DNA from: Annulohypoxylon bovei var. microspora
Taxonomy: Eukaryota > Ascomycota > Sordariomycetes > Xylariales > Hypoxylaceae
Length of the DNA: 64,000 bases
NCBI GenBank assembly: GCA_022836615.1
Contig: MU405214.1
Span: forward strand, 310,001 to 374,000
Direction: 5' to 3'
The translations under genes were made by a program, and so were the position numbers. This document shows, piece by piece, positions 1-9,375 of the stretch. Each line of letters starts with the position of its first letter. The stretch's first letter is position 1. Under the pieces are notes generated by a model. The model worked only from the letters and a program-made list of their open reading frames with translations, was not told the origin of the DNA and made no database searches.

Positions 1-905
1 TAACATACCTATCTGAAAAAAGTCCTCTCCTCGCCTCGGTTGCCCCTACCCGCGAAAATTTCGGTTCGTTCGGTTCCGATAGGTTTATGTGTAGATGGCG
101 CGGCGTCGACGCGCTTAGGAGGAAATGAAAAAAAAGGGGGGCCGGCTGACTGCTCGAAAGCGAGCAATACGAAATACGACCGACCCGACCCGGGCCCAGG
201 GCCAATAGGAGCCGCCCCAACGGACTGCGGCCCGTACGGATTCAGTATATTGCTCCGTACTTCGTCAGGTCGGGAGATCTGCATTCGACGCTTCCAATCT
301 TATAATTCCAATAGAGCCTCTTCGAGGTACCTAGCTACAACGCGTAACAGAGCCAATCTCACAACCCCAGATTAACTTTGGCTCAACTGCCGTAAGTGAT
401 ATATGACAGCTCCCCTTCGATATGCCACTATTCGGGCTCACGGGGAATCCCCACTACCGGGTACGGTCTCCCTTTCCTCGCTTCGACTTCCGACGCCTTG
501 CGAAGAGGCATAGCGCCAAAACTAGACCAGCTGACTACTATCACTCGAGACGCGATCGATCCATACACCCGGCTCATACATATCACTCTACATACGAAGG
601 CACTTGCTATTCACCAGTCACTTTATTCCTCCCTTTTCCACACCGGCGGTAACAGTAGTAGTCATATCCACTCTACGTACCTAGCCTACAAGTTTTTTCC
701 TCGCACATGATACTTACCTAACAAAAGGCCGTTTCTTTCATTCCGCTTAACAGGTACATACCTACCTAGCCTAACCCACGAGAAAGCCATGATTCCCTTT
801 CCAGACATCTCATCTGAACCCCATCGTTTAGTAGCGAAGAACCTATTATTGTTTTGTTTGTATGATACACTTCCTTGGAACAAATGACATAGAGAGGGGA
901 ACAGC
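1..905. other. Intergenic 3' flank of the RAD17-type gene
   Basis: No supported gene. The open frames here are short and overlap each other on both strands, as expected by chance. The stretch contains copies of the TACCTAG/TAGGTA motif seen throughout the window's intergenic DNA (near 330, 678 and 757). It presumably includes the 3' untranslated region of the minus-strand gene that ends at 906. Confidence 0.6.
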
Positions 906-3581
906 TCAATCATCCTCAATGTCGTCGTCACTCAGTACCAACTTCTGCATGGACGGCACTGCCGCCGTCGAACCGGACGAAGCATCGCTCTTCTGCCTGA
1001 AACCGATTCCTACAGCCCTCTTCTTCCGCGGGGATCCTTCCTCGGTCGGTTTATCCGTTGCCCACGCCTCTCCGTTCTGCTCCGCGTTATCGTCTCCGTC
1101 GAGCGCATCCTCGTCTGCCGCATCCCCGATGCCAGAAAACGAAGTTACTTTTTCGATTTCTCTCAGTCGGACGGCGCCTACTGTGTTTTTACGACCCCGT
1201 GCGATATGAGCCATGTATGGTAGCCGTTCGAGTAGCAATTCCCTACGGGCTGAACTCCCTAGGAAGAGTATTGGTGCCGCTTGGTCTTGGCCCGGCTCAG
1301 CTTGCTTGGTTTGTTGGCTGTTATTGCGCCGGGGAGGAGCTTGGTGTTTACTTATCCATTCCCCGCTGCTAGCTGCTGACTTAGGTCGCCTGAACGCAGA
1401 AGCACCCTGCGTGAGATTCTGGCCCGCTTCGTCCCCTTTAAGTAACTTAGAGGCCCAGTGATCCACAACGCCTTCGAGCTCCTCTTTCTCCCGCCACAAC
1501 TTAAGGCTCGTAGGATAGAACATTTTAAAAGCATCACCACCTCCTCGCCCAGAGGTTTTCGACATCCGTTTCACCGGATTCGGAAGAGAGAATAAAAGCC
1601 CCCTCGTTGCGACCTGGAAAGTAATCTCGTCCTGCCTCAATACGTGACTAGCCGAATCTCGACCCGAAAATGCCGATGTACCGGACCCTCGCCCACGAAA
1701 GAAAGAGTCCCACGACGGGGAAAGCAAGTCGCTCTCGGACAAATACTCGATGCAATTGCTGATATAATCAAGTGAAGAATTTGGATCGGATGGACCGGTA
1801 GATTCGCAGGATAGCACATAATTCTCGTGAAGGGCTGAAATAAAAGTGTGAGTATCAGTGCCAGTCTCATCGATGAGGCTCTCGACAGAAACTTCAGACC
1901 GTTTCGGCCTAGAATGGTGAGATATATAGCTGGGTAGCACCTCGGCTTGACCCTCGGGTGTTTGTTGACCCATTGGACGTTCGCCTCTCTTGTTATATAC
2001 CACCTTTCCAACAGCGTGGAATATACCCAAACTGGCTTCTCGTTGTGAGACAAGCTCTAAAGTTTCGACCTCACCTTTGGTTAAAGACACTTCGTTTTTA
2101 GATCCGCGCTTGGGTTTTGTGAACGCGACCTTGGAGCCCCAATCCGCTGTATCACCTTTGAGACAGAGAAACTCGAGTGAGGAGACCGCACTCCTTATAT
2201 CACCTATCTCTCCTAGTCGTTTTAGAACAAGTGGACCTGGAGTCCGACGTCGTCCAGATTTCCTGGATTCCTTCTGCACGATCAATTCAAGCGCGCTCGC
2301 AAGAAGGGTGGGCGCGATAGCATTGAAATCGATAACGCAGCAGCCCGGATGTCGAGTAATTTCAGGCCCTAGTAGTCGATGAGCAGTAAAGCTATCTGCG
2401 GATGCTGATGTAGTGGTTAGGAGGGTTTCCGATATTACCATAACTACGGGAGTGATAGATTCCGAGGACGTTTGCCGACCAAACGTAGTAAGTGATGGTG
2501 TATTGGTGGCTAGATATCGTAGTATAGTATTTCGAAAGGCCGTTAAAGCCGTCGATGAGCGAGTAAAGGTGTTTGGAAATTCTTCAATAAGTATAATCTT
2601 CCTCGTATTATCATTAACATCGTTCTTGCTGAGACTCGAAGAAGTTGAGTCAAGATCGACATCTAATTGACCAAATTTCCCGCCTCTTCCCATAAACTCT
2701 TCAAATTGCGCCGAGGCCGATTGGAGCCCTTGGTTTCCCCCTATGGACCCAACTGGATTCCTCCATTCGAGAAGTTCGCAGCGCATATCTTTAGCAAGAA
2801 GCTGAACTGTAGTCGTCTTCCCTGTTCCCGCAGCACCCTTTAATATAAGTAGCCGTTGGCGCATTCGGCCGGCCATGACATCTTCAAGCCACCGGCGAAC
2901 ATCTGCTACTTTCTTCTTGTGGACGGCAAGTTCCTCCAAGTTCACGGGGCCAAATCGTTCGGACCACGGTCGCTGTTCGTCGTTCGCAACGAGGCCCTGT
3001 TGGGGACGAGGCGGTTTGAGGAACTTCTGGCTAGACATAATTGCCGGGCTAGCAGTCGGTTGAGACGATTGAGACGCATCTCGGAAGCGCTTACGAGCGT
3101 TTTGCCCTACTCGGCTGGTGCTTGTGGCCCGATGGTCCCCCACGTCATCATCGTCGGAAATTGGGTCGCTGATAATATCATCTCTCTTAATTGGTGATAT
3201 TGTCGGTGCCCGTTGTGCTTGTCTAGAAAACATAGTCACTAGATCCGCACTCTTGTCTTTTTCTACCCGTTTGCCCTTCGTGAAGGACCGAGTCTTGGGC
3301 TTTTCAGGACTCGTACTAGCGCTCTTAAGCCCATTATTGCTCGGTTGTACAGGTTTCGATTTCGGTTTGGGGGGATGGGAGGCTAAGGGCCGAGAAGGCT
3401 TTCTCACGGGACTCGGCGAGGTGGGTGTAGCTCGAGAGGCCCCTGCGGCGGAGGTGGTTCGCTGTTCAGGCGAGGAAAATAGGTATTGGCTAAGGATGTT
3501 CGTCTTTGGTTTCGACTCCTCTTCATCGTCCGAAGAAGCTTGAACGATATTTCGTCTCCGGCGCTTCGTGGGCGGCGCCAT
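906..3581 (-). CDS. rad17: RAD17-type checkpoint clamp loader (Rad24 in budding yeast)
   Basis: Single-exon gene of about 891 residues. The frame is open further upstream, but the first ATG that begins a plausible protein is at 3581 (MAPPTKRRRR, a basic nuclear-type start); the upstream 54 codons look like leader sequence. Residues 1-200 are low-complexity and charged with acidic serine patches. The AAA+ domain begins near residue 205 (PWSERFGP, the RFC-box-like start typical of Rad17). The Walker A motif GAAGTGKT is at about 249-256 and the Walker B-like IEEFPN at about 332-337. By family knowledge, Rad17 with Rfc2-5 loads the 9-1-1 clamp on damaged DNA in the nucleus and activates the ATR/Mec1 checkpoint. 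The C-terminus is acidic (SDDDIEDD). Length fits filamentous-fungal members. I am sure of the family; the start codon is an inference. Confidence 0.93.
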   Translation of the reverse strand: MAPPTKRRRRNIVQASSDDEEESKPKTNILSQYLFSSPEQRTTSAAGASRATPTSPSPVRKPSRPLASHPPKPKSKPVQPSNNGLKSASTSPEKPKTRSFTKGKRVEKDKSADLVTMFSRQAQRAPTISPIKRDDIISDPISDDDDVGDHRATSTSRVGQNARKRFRDASQSSQPTASPAIMSSQKFLKPPRPQQGLVANDEQRPWSERFGPVNLEELAVHKKKVADVRRWLEDVMAGRMRQRLLILKGAAGTGKTTTVQLLAKDMRCELLEWRNPVGSIGGNQGLQSASAQFEEFMGRGGKFGQLDVDLDSTSSSLSKNDVNDNTRKIILIEEFPNTFTRSSTALTAFRNTILRYLATNTPSLTTFGRQTSSESITPVVMVISETLLTTTSASADSFTAHRLLGPEITRHPGCCVIDFNAIAPTLLASALELIVQKESRKSGRRRTPGPLVLKRLGEIGDIRSAVSSLEFLCLKGDTADWGSKVAFTKPKRGSKNEVSLTKGEVETLELVSQREASLGIFHAVGKVVYNKRGERPMGQQTPEGQAEVLPSYISHHSRPKRSEVSVESLIDETGTDTHTFISALHENYVLSCESTGPSDPNSSLDYISNCIEYLSESDLLSPSWDSFFRGRGSGTSAFSGRDSASHVLRQDEITFQVATRGLLFSLPNPVKRMSKTSGRGGGDAFKMFYPTSLKLWREKEELEGVVDHWASKLLKGDEAGQNLTQGASAFRRPKSAASSGEWISKHQAPPRRNNSQQTKQAEPGQDQAAPILFLGSSARRELLLERLPYMAHIARGRKNTVGAVRLREIEKVTSFSGIGDAADEDALDGDDNAEQNGEAWATDKPTEEGSPRKKRAVGIGFRQKSDASSGSTAAVPSMQKLVLSDDDIEDD

Positions 3582-4245
3582 GACGATAAGACAGGCAACG
3601 GGGGCACGGCATCTGCTAACGATTATGGTATAATTCCCCACATTGAATTGGGTAGAGAAGCGACAGAAATTTCGATCCAATCCTGTTGTTAGAGTAAAGT
3701 TGACTTTAAGAAGCAAGAGTTTATTATGAAGAAGTAAGAACAATTTGTTATTCGTCGAAGAGAAACGGACGGTGCGGCTGGTATTTCAAATTTACGCACT
3801 TTCCGTCATATCCAATCTAATGGAATATTCGTCGCGGCTAGGTTCTGTGGTAGGCGCGTCTCTTGGGATCCAGCCCACCATAACTGCCCATGAGGATGCG
3901 ACATCATGTGATCAATTAAACTTGCATATCAAATTCATGTACCGAAGTATATATCTCAGTTTAGAATTTGACTCAATCTCACTCGAGAGTCGAGATTTTA
4001 CACTTATCTCATCAAAAGTAACAGTTGATCATAATCGTTATTGATGTTCAATTCGGCAATTTCAAATTGTCCATTCTTTTCCCGGGTCATTCTGTCACTC
4101 TGTCCTGAAGCGCCCAGCATGTAAAACTCCGAACTAGTGTACATCGCATTCACTATCAAGAGATCGTTCACTTTTTGACCTACATTGTCATAATTCATGA
4201 CGTCGAAAACCACAACGTTTGGAAAACCCGACCGGTCATCTGGTT
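3582..4245. other. Intergenic region, RAD17 upstream and questin-oxidase-like downstream
   Basis: About 660 bp between two minus-strand genes. It should contain the RAD17 promoter and the 3' UTR of the upstream gene. A minus-strand frame runs from about 4305 to 4004, overlapping the last exon of the questin-oxidase-like gene in another frame. It has no start codon before 4213 and no recognisable domain, so I do not call it a gene (see findings). Confidence 0.5.
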
Positions 4246-5585
4246 TTAAGAAAACACCCAGCCTTGGAAATCGTCGACGAATCGTATCGCGGAATTCAAA
4301 TAACGATTATGTACGTCTCCCCAAGTCCGAGTCGCTTCCTTGATTGCACGTACAACTGTAATAGATTAGTATATGAATTGTCAACCTCATAGAGTTAAAA
4401 AGTAGCTTTACCTTTAACGAAGTGAGCATCGGTGGCAAAAGAACCGTTCAATGCTTTATCTTCGACATAATCCCATTGCGTCTGACCACCGTCTCCGATA
4501 TAATCAGGATCGATTTTCGGGCGGAGTACAGCAATGTAGACAGCGATTGCAAACAGCCACCATTGCCTTGCTAGGTTGATGCGATACTCAGGTGGAATGA
4601 ATGGAAGCAAGATTCTAACAGCATGGCTTGTCGTGAGTATATGACACATATAGAAGTTGTACGAATGAGTTCCGTTTGGAACTGTCGCAATGACGACAGC
4701 AACCGCTGCCTCCTGAGACAGTTGAAAGTCTTTCACTGGGTCGTCGAGATTCCACGCGTTCCAATATTCCATCACAATGTCCTCGTGGTTGTGGAATAAT
4801 GGCGCGATGTTCTCAGGTCCAGACCTCTTGAATGTTCTATCTAGGCGACTGTCGCCTGCCAATTTGTGGAATAATTCCAGTGGCGAGGACGATTTGATCG
4901 AAGACGGCTTCGAATACGAAGGGTCGTCAAGGTACTTATGAAGGAAATCGTACTGTGTGGTGGCCATGCCGAGAGCCTCCATGGCAACTTCGCGATTGTC
5001 CACCTCATAAGCATACCCCAAGTGAATGAGAGGATGGCCAACTAGTACAGTTAGTTTACTCTTATAAACAAGTGCATCTCATGGATTCAACATACGACCT
5101 CCAAAAAGGCCGTTCACCAACGGTTCCTCTCCTTCATACAGATATTCCTCCACAACGCCTTTCCACCGGTAGTTGTGTTTCAATGCCAGGGCATCTTCAA
5201 AGAAGTCGACATAGGCACGTTGGTAGTCTGGATCTCCGAGGAAGTCTCTCCAGTCGTCCTCAGTTATTTCAGCCGGAGATGGCGTCCACGGCTCGAGTTC
5301 TTGAGCTTCCACATCGTAGATTTTATGTAATTGGCTAACCTCTGCCCCAAGGAGATAAGCAGAACCGAGAATATGTGGCATATGGTTATGAAACTCCGAG
5401 TTGTGGTAGAGGATAGAGTGGTTTACATGGTTTGCCCTCAATAGGTGTTTGAGTGTTCTAGGTCGTTTCTCAGGCGCCGTCTCCACATTGTGAACCTCAA
5501 CAGGTGGGATGTCAATCGTCCGAGTCTGTTTGTCCTTAGTGACGAGTCGGTTCACAATAGGAACATAAGATAGTATCGAAGACAT
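4246..5585 (-). CDS. Questin-oxidase-like protein (DUF4243 family)
   Basis: Three exons on the minus strand: 5585-5096, 5041-4412 and 4355-4246, giving 409 residues. Introns of 54 and 56 bp have GTATG and GTAAAG donors; the second has a CTAAT branch signal. The reading frame joins across both. Family landmarks are visible: HNHMPHILGSAYLLGA near residue 66, DWRDFLGDPDYQRAYVDFFE near 111, GGLGHPLIHLGYAYE across the first splice, LLTTSHAVRILLPFIPP and RQWWLFAIAVYIAVLRPKI in the middle, and VEDKALNGSFATDAHFVK before the second splice. Characterised relatives (questin oxidase, AflY-type proteins) carry out Baeyer-Villiger-type ring opening of anthraquinone-derived intermediates with NADPH. No polyketide synthase or other pathway gene lies beside it, so the substrate is unknown and a non-cluster role is likely. 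The protein stops just after DDFQGWVFS, close to where relatives end. Confidence 0.9.
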
Positions 5586-6073
5586 CTTGAGCTTTACATT
5601 AGAAAATCACAACTTTTGCTGTTTCGATGATGAAGTTGCGGAGGTAGAATGACGTAGCAATAAGAATCCGTGTGATCTGAAAGACGTCTTGTTGTTAGAT
5701 ATATATGCATTTAATCAGAAACCTCGAATTAGGAATATTGCTGTTAGGTATACTGTACCTAGGTAAGGGGGTTTCTGCTTGTCTGGTGACAGGCTGAGGG
5801 AACACAATATTTAAATGTTTAATGTTATACTCTTAAAATCGGCAGTGAAAGTTAAACAGGAATCTTGGGGTGAGGTACCTAATATACCAAATGGATACAT
5901 CAAGTGTTTAAGAAAATCGAGTCTAATTCCGAGATTCGGCATATTGCGATTCGAGCATATATTCTCTAACTCGATAGGATTGAAGCTCTCCACCCTGGTC
6001 TGTGCATTGTCCAAAAATCCTATCGACCACGCCAGAACAGCCGAGTCGCCCTCAACAAATTTCCAGCTGCAAC
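5586..6073. promoter_or_regulatory. Divergent promoter, questin-oxidase-like / E2-binding protein
   Basis: 488 bp separate the two start codons, which point away from each other, so both promoters must lie here or reach into the neighbouring genes. The sequence is AT-rich and contains a TACCTAGGTA palindrome near 5757. I see no site I can assign to a named factor. Confidence 0.45.
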
Positions 6074-7653
6074 ATGAGTTCGTCACATTCGATCCTAATC
6101 TACGCTGAACTTCTATCAAATATCCGCCAAGTCTCCGTTGGATGCTCATTACCTACACCAAGTCAGGTCGCAACCAGCGCGATCGTCTCATCTGACGGTT
6201 TAGTGTTTACAATCCATCACGATGGCGTGGAAGCATCCGTCCGTCTCCCAGGACGAGTCAATTCACCCAAGCTACTCCGAGCACAGCAACTAGGCACGAA
6301 AAGTCTTTCCTGGCGGTTACCTCTAGCGACGACTCCAGATCACAATGTCATACCTGTGCTAGAGGAACAGACCGTTCCATGGTCTGCGAATGATCTTCAA
6401 CCAGAGTCAACTATTACATGTAGAACATGTCGTGCTACCATTATTGAATCTGGTACTATCAAGGTATGGAAAGACTTACCAAGTGAGAACTGGGCCGAAA
6501 TGATGGAATTCTGGCACTGCCATAAACCACATGATCACGGACATGGGCATGGGCATGATCACGACGAAGACCTCACTTCCAAAGGGTACGGCGCGAGCTC
6601 TAGAATCTCAGCACAACCTAGTGTCGGGTTTGTGGATCTCACCTCATTCCTACTATCAGAAACAGATGTTTCGGCATCTAACGTAAGTGTTTTGTTTTTT
6701 TTAAGTTATTCAAATGGGTATATAGAAGGTGGCCAATCTAGCATCTTAGCTTGTCAGTGGTATGGTCACCGATACTCTTACCCTAGACCGATATAATATT
6801 CTATCTCAGTACGTGAGCGTTGAACCCTAAGTTTCGGCTATGGGATTGACATCTACATACTAGAAGATTCCTCTGCATTTCATTAAGAGTTTCCTTGGAT
6901 GTGGAGATTTTGGGATTATCTAGAGGTACATTTTCTTATATTCGCCGGCTCTTTGGTGTAGTAGCAATCAAGTATTCTGTTTTCCGAAGAGTGTGCTAAT
7001 GCACGCTTCTGTAGATAATAAAGAGTTCATCTTCACTAGAGTCACTCAATGAAGCAGAAGGTCAAGATGAAACTTCCAAGACACAAATCGGAAATCTATC
7101 TGTCTTCTGCACATCCTGTAAGAGTCAGCTGGGAATATTGAATGATCAGGACTCGTCTGTTTCTTTGTTTAAATGGCAAATCTATGTGGTCGAGCAGATT
7201 CAACGAGACATCAAAAACTCCCCGAATCTTCCTCACTGCATCAGCGCTATGCTTTTGGCAACGATGGCCCGCTCTGGCTGTTCGAAGTCTATCATCCTAC
7301 CGATGAAATCGCAAGGTCAGCCAGCCCAGGGTATACTGCAGGGTGATAAGAAGGCCCAACCTCTATTAAACATCTGGGTTTTTAATAGCAACATTACCTT
7401 CTCATCAACCGAGGAGTCGAAGTCACCCATCAAGGCAGTGAAAGCATTTTATCGTATGGTTAGTCAGGATGAAGCGGACAAACTGCTAGACTCCATGACA
7501 TCAGATGTACAAGACATCACTCTGCCGGCTGATGCAATTGAGAAGGTCATTGATATTTTGAGCAGTAGCAATGCCTCATTGCCCCCAAGTGATCGTCAAT
7601 TCAAGGAATGGAAAGTTGGTCTTCTAGAGAAGTGGAATGGGAAAGGAACATGA
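6074..7653 (+). CDS. HECT-like E2-binding protein (UBE3D / Ipa1 family)
   Basis: Proposed exons 6074-6682 and 7015-7653 give 415 residues. The first ATG in the coding frame starts MSSSHSILIYAELL, typical of the family. The donor is GTAAGT and the acceptor follows a CTAAT branch signal; both sides are phase 0 and remain in frame. The intron is 332 bp, much longer than most here; I could not fit an internal exon without stops. Visible features are a CxxC pair at 116-119, the diagnostic segment WKDLPSENWAEMMEFWHCHK at 132-151, and a second CxxC (CTSCKSQLG) just after the splice. Family proteins bind ubiquitin-conjugating enzymes; the human member acts on cyclin B and yeast Ipa1 affects mRNA 3'-end processing. 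A histidine-rich stretch (HDHGHGHGHDHDE, about residues 153-165) follows the diagnostic segment and could bind metal. Confidence 0.88.
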
Positions 7654-8190
7654 AGGCTAGCTAGAAGTGGACAAACTTAAATATGAACTACCTTTTACTC
7701 TAGGTAGGTAGGTAGGTAGTTATACAGAGTCTACTCCTAGATATCATCTTCTGGTCTTGGCCCTGTATCTGCTTTGTCTACATACAGCTGTAGTCGATTC
7801 AACGAGGTTAGCAAAAGTCAAGTTGTAGTCTCCAATAATATGAGGCTACTAAACAATGTCTATTCCCGAGTTGTTTTACAAATACTAAAAGTTATAAGTG
7901 ATCACTCGAGTAGGGATTAAGTGAATAATGCTTTTACTTGTCATGATTTTATTAAACTACTCTTATCCGTCCCCAATGCTCATGCCCACCATCACGCCGC
8001 CGTGCAAGGCCACCAAATAACAAGAGTTGCTCATTTGGAAGCAAAATCTTAAATCACAATGGATCGCGAGGCTGGTATTTTCAAGAATAGGTTTCTTTTG
8101 ACTAATGCACAGGGTGTTTATAAACACAGGTAGAGGGCACAAAGGGAATGTTTCTCATGCGCCATGGAGTATCTGTCTAAATTGTCTTGT
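7654..8190. other. Convergent intergenic region
   Basis: 537 bp between the 3' ends of the E2-binding gene (+) and ATP4 (-). It contains a run of five TAGG units at 7701-7720, an example of the dispersed motif discussed in the findings. Nothing else is recognised; both 3' UTRs probably fall here. Confidence 0.5.
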
Positions 8191-9039
8191 CTATTGAGCC
8201 TTGGAAGACACAATTCCTAGAGAATAGTTAGTTTACGCTAATATAATAGAACTGAATAATCTGTGAGACTTACTCTCTACGTCGGCAATGCTCTGTTGCA
8301 GGATCTGCTGGAGGGATCTGGGGCTCTCGAGTTCCTTCCTGACCTTGGCGATGATGCTCTCGGCCAATTCCCTCTGCTGGCGCTGCTTGACCTGGCCCTC
8401 GTATCGCACCCACGAATCCAAAACCGACTTGGCCTCGGCTGCCAGAGCGGTGCTCTGCTCGAGCTCGTAGGCCTGGGCCTCGAGCTTGGCGGTCTCCTTG
8501 GAGACTTCGAAGAGGGACTTGGTGATGTCAACAACACCTCCCATCTGCTGGACGTTCTCGATGCGGTTCTTAACGGCCTGGGTGTGGTCGGCACGCGCGG
8601 AGTTCAGGATGTTCTTTATCTTCGCGTTCTGAGCCTCGGCCCATTCCTTGTACATAGGGCCACCGTACTTGATCAGAGCGGCCCAGACGCTGAGCAGGCA
8701 GAAGGCGACTACGGACTCCTCATTCACGACATAGTACTCGTTGCTGATGGCGTAGATAGAGACACCGGCAGCGGAGGACAGAATAGCGGTCTTAGAGACT
8801 AGCGAGTTGCCGGGTAGAGAGTCGATGATAGATTGTGCCTTGACCTTAGGTTCCGGGACGTTGGAAGCCGGTCGGGTGGTGGTCATGGATGTGGTGATTG
8901 CGGGAAGAGCTCGCGGAACGATTGACGGTCGCAGACGGACGGCCCCTGCAATTCGCGATGAGCTTCAAATGACCCAATTGATAGCATAAGTAGCATATTT
9001 CAACTTACCGACGGCACGGGTAGCCAAGCGGGAGGCCAT
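8191..9039 (-). CDS. ATP4: Mitochondrial ATP synthase subunit b (F1Fo peripheral stalk)
   Basis: Three exons, 9039-9009, 8945-8274 and 8216-8191, giving 242 residues, close to the usual length of about 244. Exon 1 encodes only ten residues (MASRLATRAV); the frame continues through a 63-bp intron into RLRPSIVPRALPAITTS, an arginine/alanine/serine-rich presequence typical of mitochondrial import. Two hydrophobic segments follow (about residues 60-80 and 88-108), then a long charged helical region that forms the peripheral stalk. The last splice (donor GTAAGT, CTAAC branch) replaces a false end with VERIVSSKAQ, which matches the expected C-terminus. The subunit links F1 to Fo in the inner membrane and holds the catalytic head against rotation. 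It shares a 336-bp divergent promoter with NOC4. Confidence 0.95.
8955..8964 (+). promoter_or_regulatory. PAC-like box GCGATGAGCT
   Basis: The ten bases match the PAC element consensus (GCGATGAGMT) found upstream of many ribosome-biogenesis genes in fungi. It lies inside ATP4 intron 1, about 410 bp upstream of the NOC4 start codon on the NOC4 strand. NOC4 is a ribosome-biogenesis gene, so a regulatory role is plausible, but one ten-base match can arise by chance and the distance is long. Confidence 0.35.
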
Positions 9040-9375
9040 TGTGACAATATGACGAGAGAAGGCGACTTCGGGTGAGGGGAGATGTAATTATTTACTTCAA
9101 TATTAAAGAGGAGCTTCAGAATTGATGTCGATGAGGTTTTAACGGAACTCGCACTTTCCCGGTCTTGCTGGTGCAACAAGCGCCTTTGATTGGTTGATAA
9201 TGCACGTGATTTACCGGTTCTGCCCCACCTCGAAATCAATTTCTATCTTGGGTACGGTACCTACGTGGTCAGCCTTGCATCATTTCTTTCTCGAGGCTGG
9301 TAATAATTAAACTTTTTTCTCTCTCTTTCTTATTGTAACATCTACTCGATCACCGCCTTGACCGATTGCGCGAAA
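9040..9375. promoter_or_regulatory. Divergent promoter, ATP4 / NOC4
   Basis: 336 bp between opposing start codons. The right part is strongly pyrimidine-rich on the + strand (about 9307-9335), usual for a fungal core promoter or 5' UTR leading into NOC4. An inverted CCAAT box and a CACGTG E-box lie near 9189-9208. Confidence 0.55.
9189..9208. promoter_or_regulatory. CCAAT box (inverted) next to CACGTG E-box
   Basis: ATTGG at 9189-9193 is a CCAAT box read on the minus strand, ten bases from the palindrome CACGTG at 9203-9208. CCAAT-binding (HAP) complexes control respiratory genes in fungi and E-box factors often act with them, so the pair suits ATP4. Assignment is by motif only. Confidence 0.4.

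Noticed and set aside
906..3743. Longer RAD17 start at 3743
   Set aside because: The extra 54 residues are hydrophobic/Arg-rich leader sequence; MAPPTKRRRR at 3581 fits the family better.
4246..5585. Secondary-metabolite cluster suggested by the questin-oxidase-like gene
   Set aside because: Neighbours are checkpoint, ubiquitin, ATP synthase and ribosome-biogenesis genes; no polyketide synthase, tailoring enzyme, transporter or cluster regulator is present.
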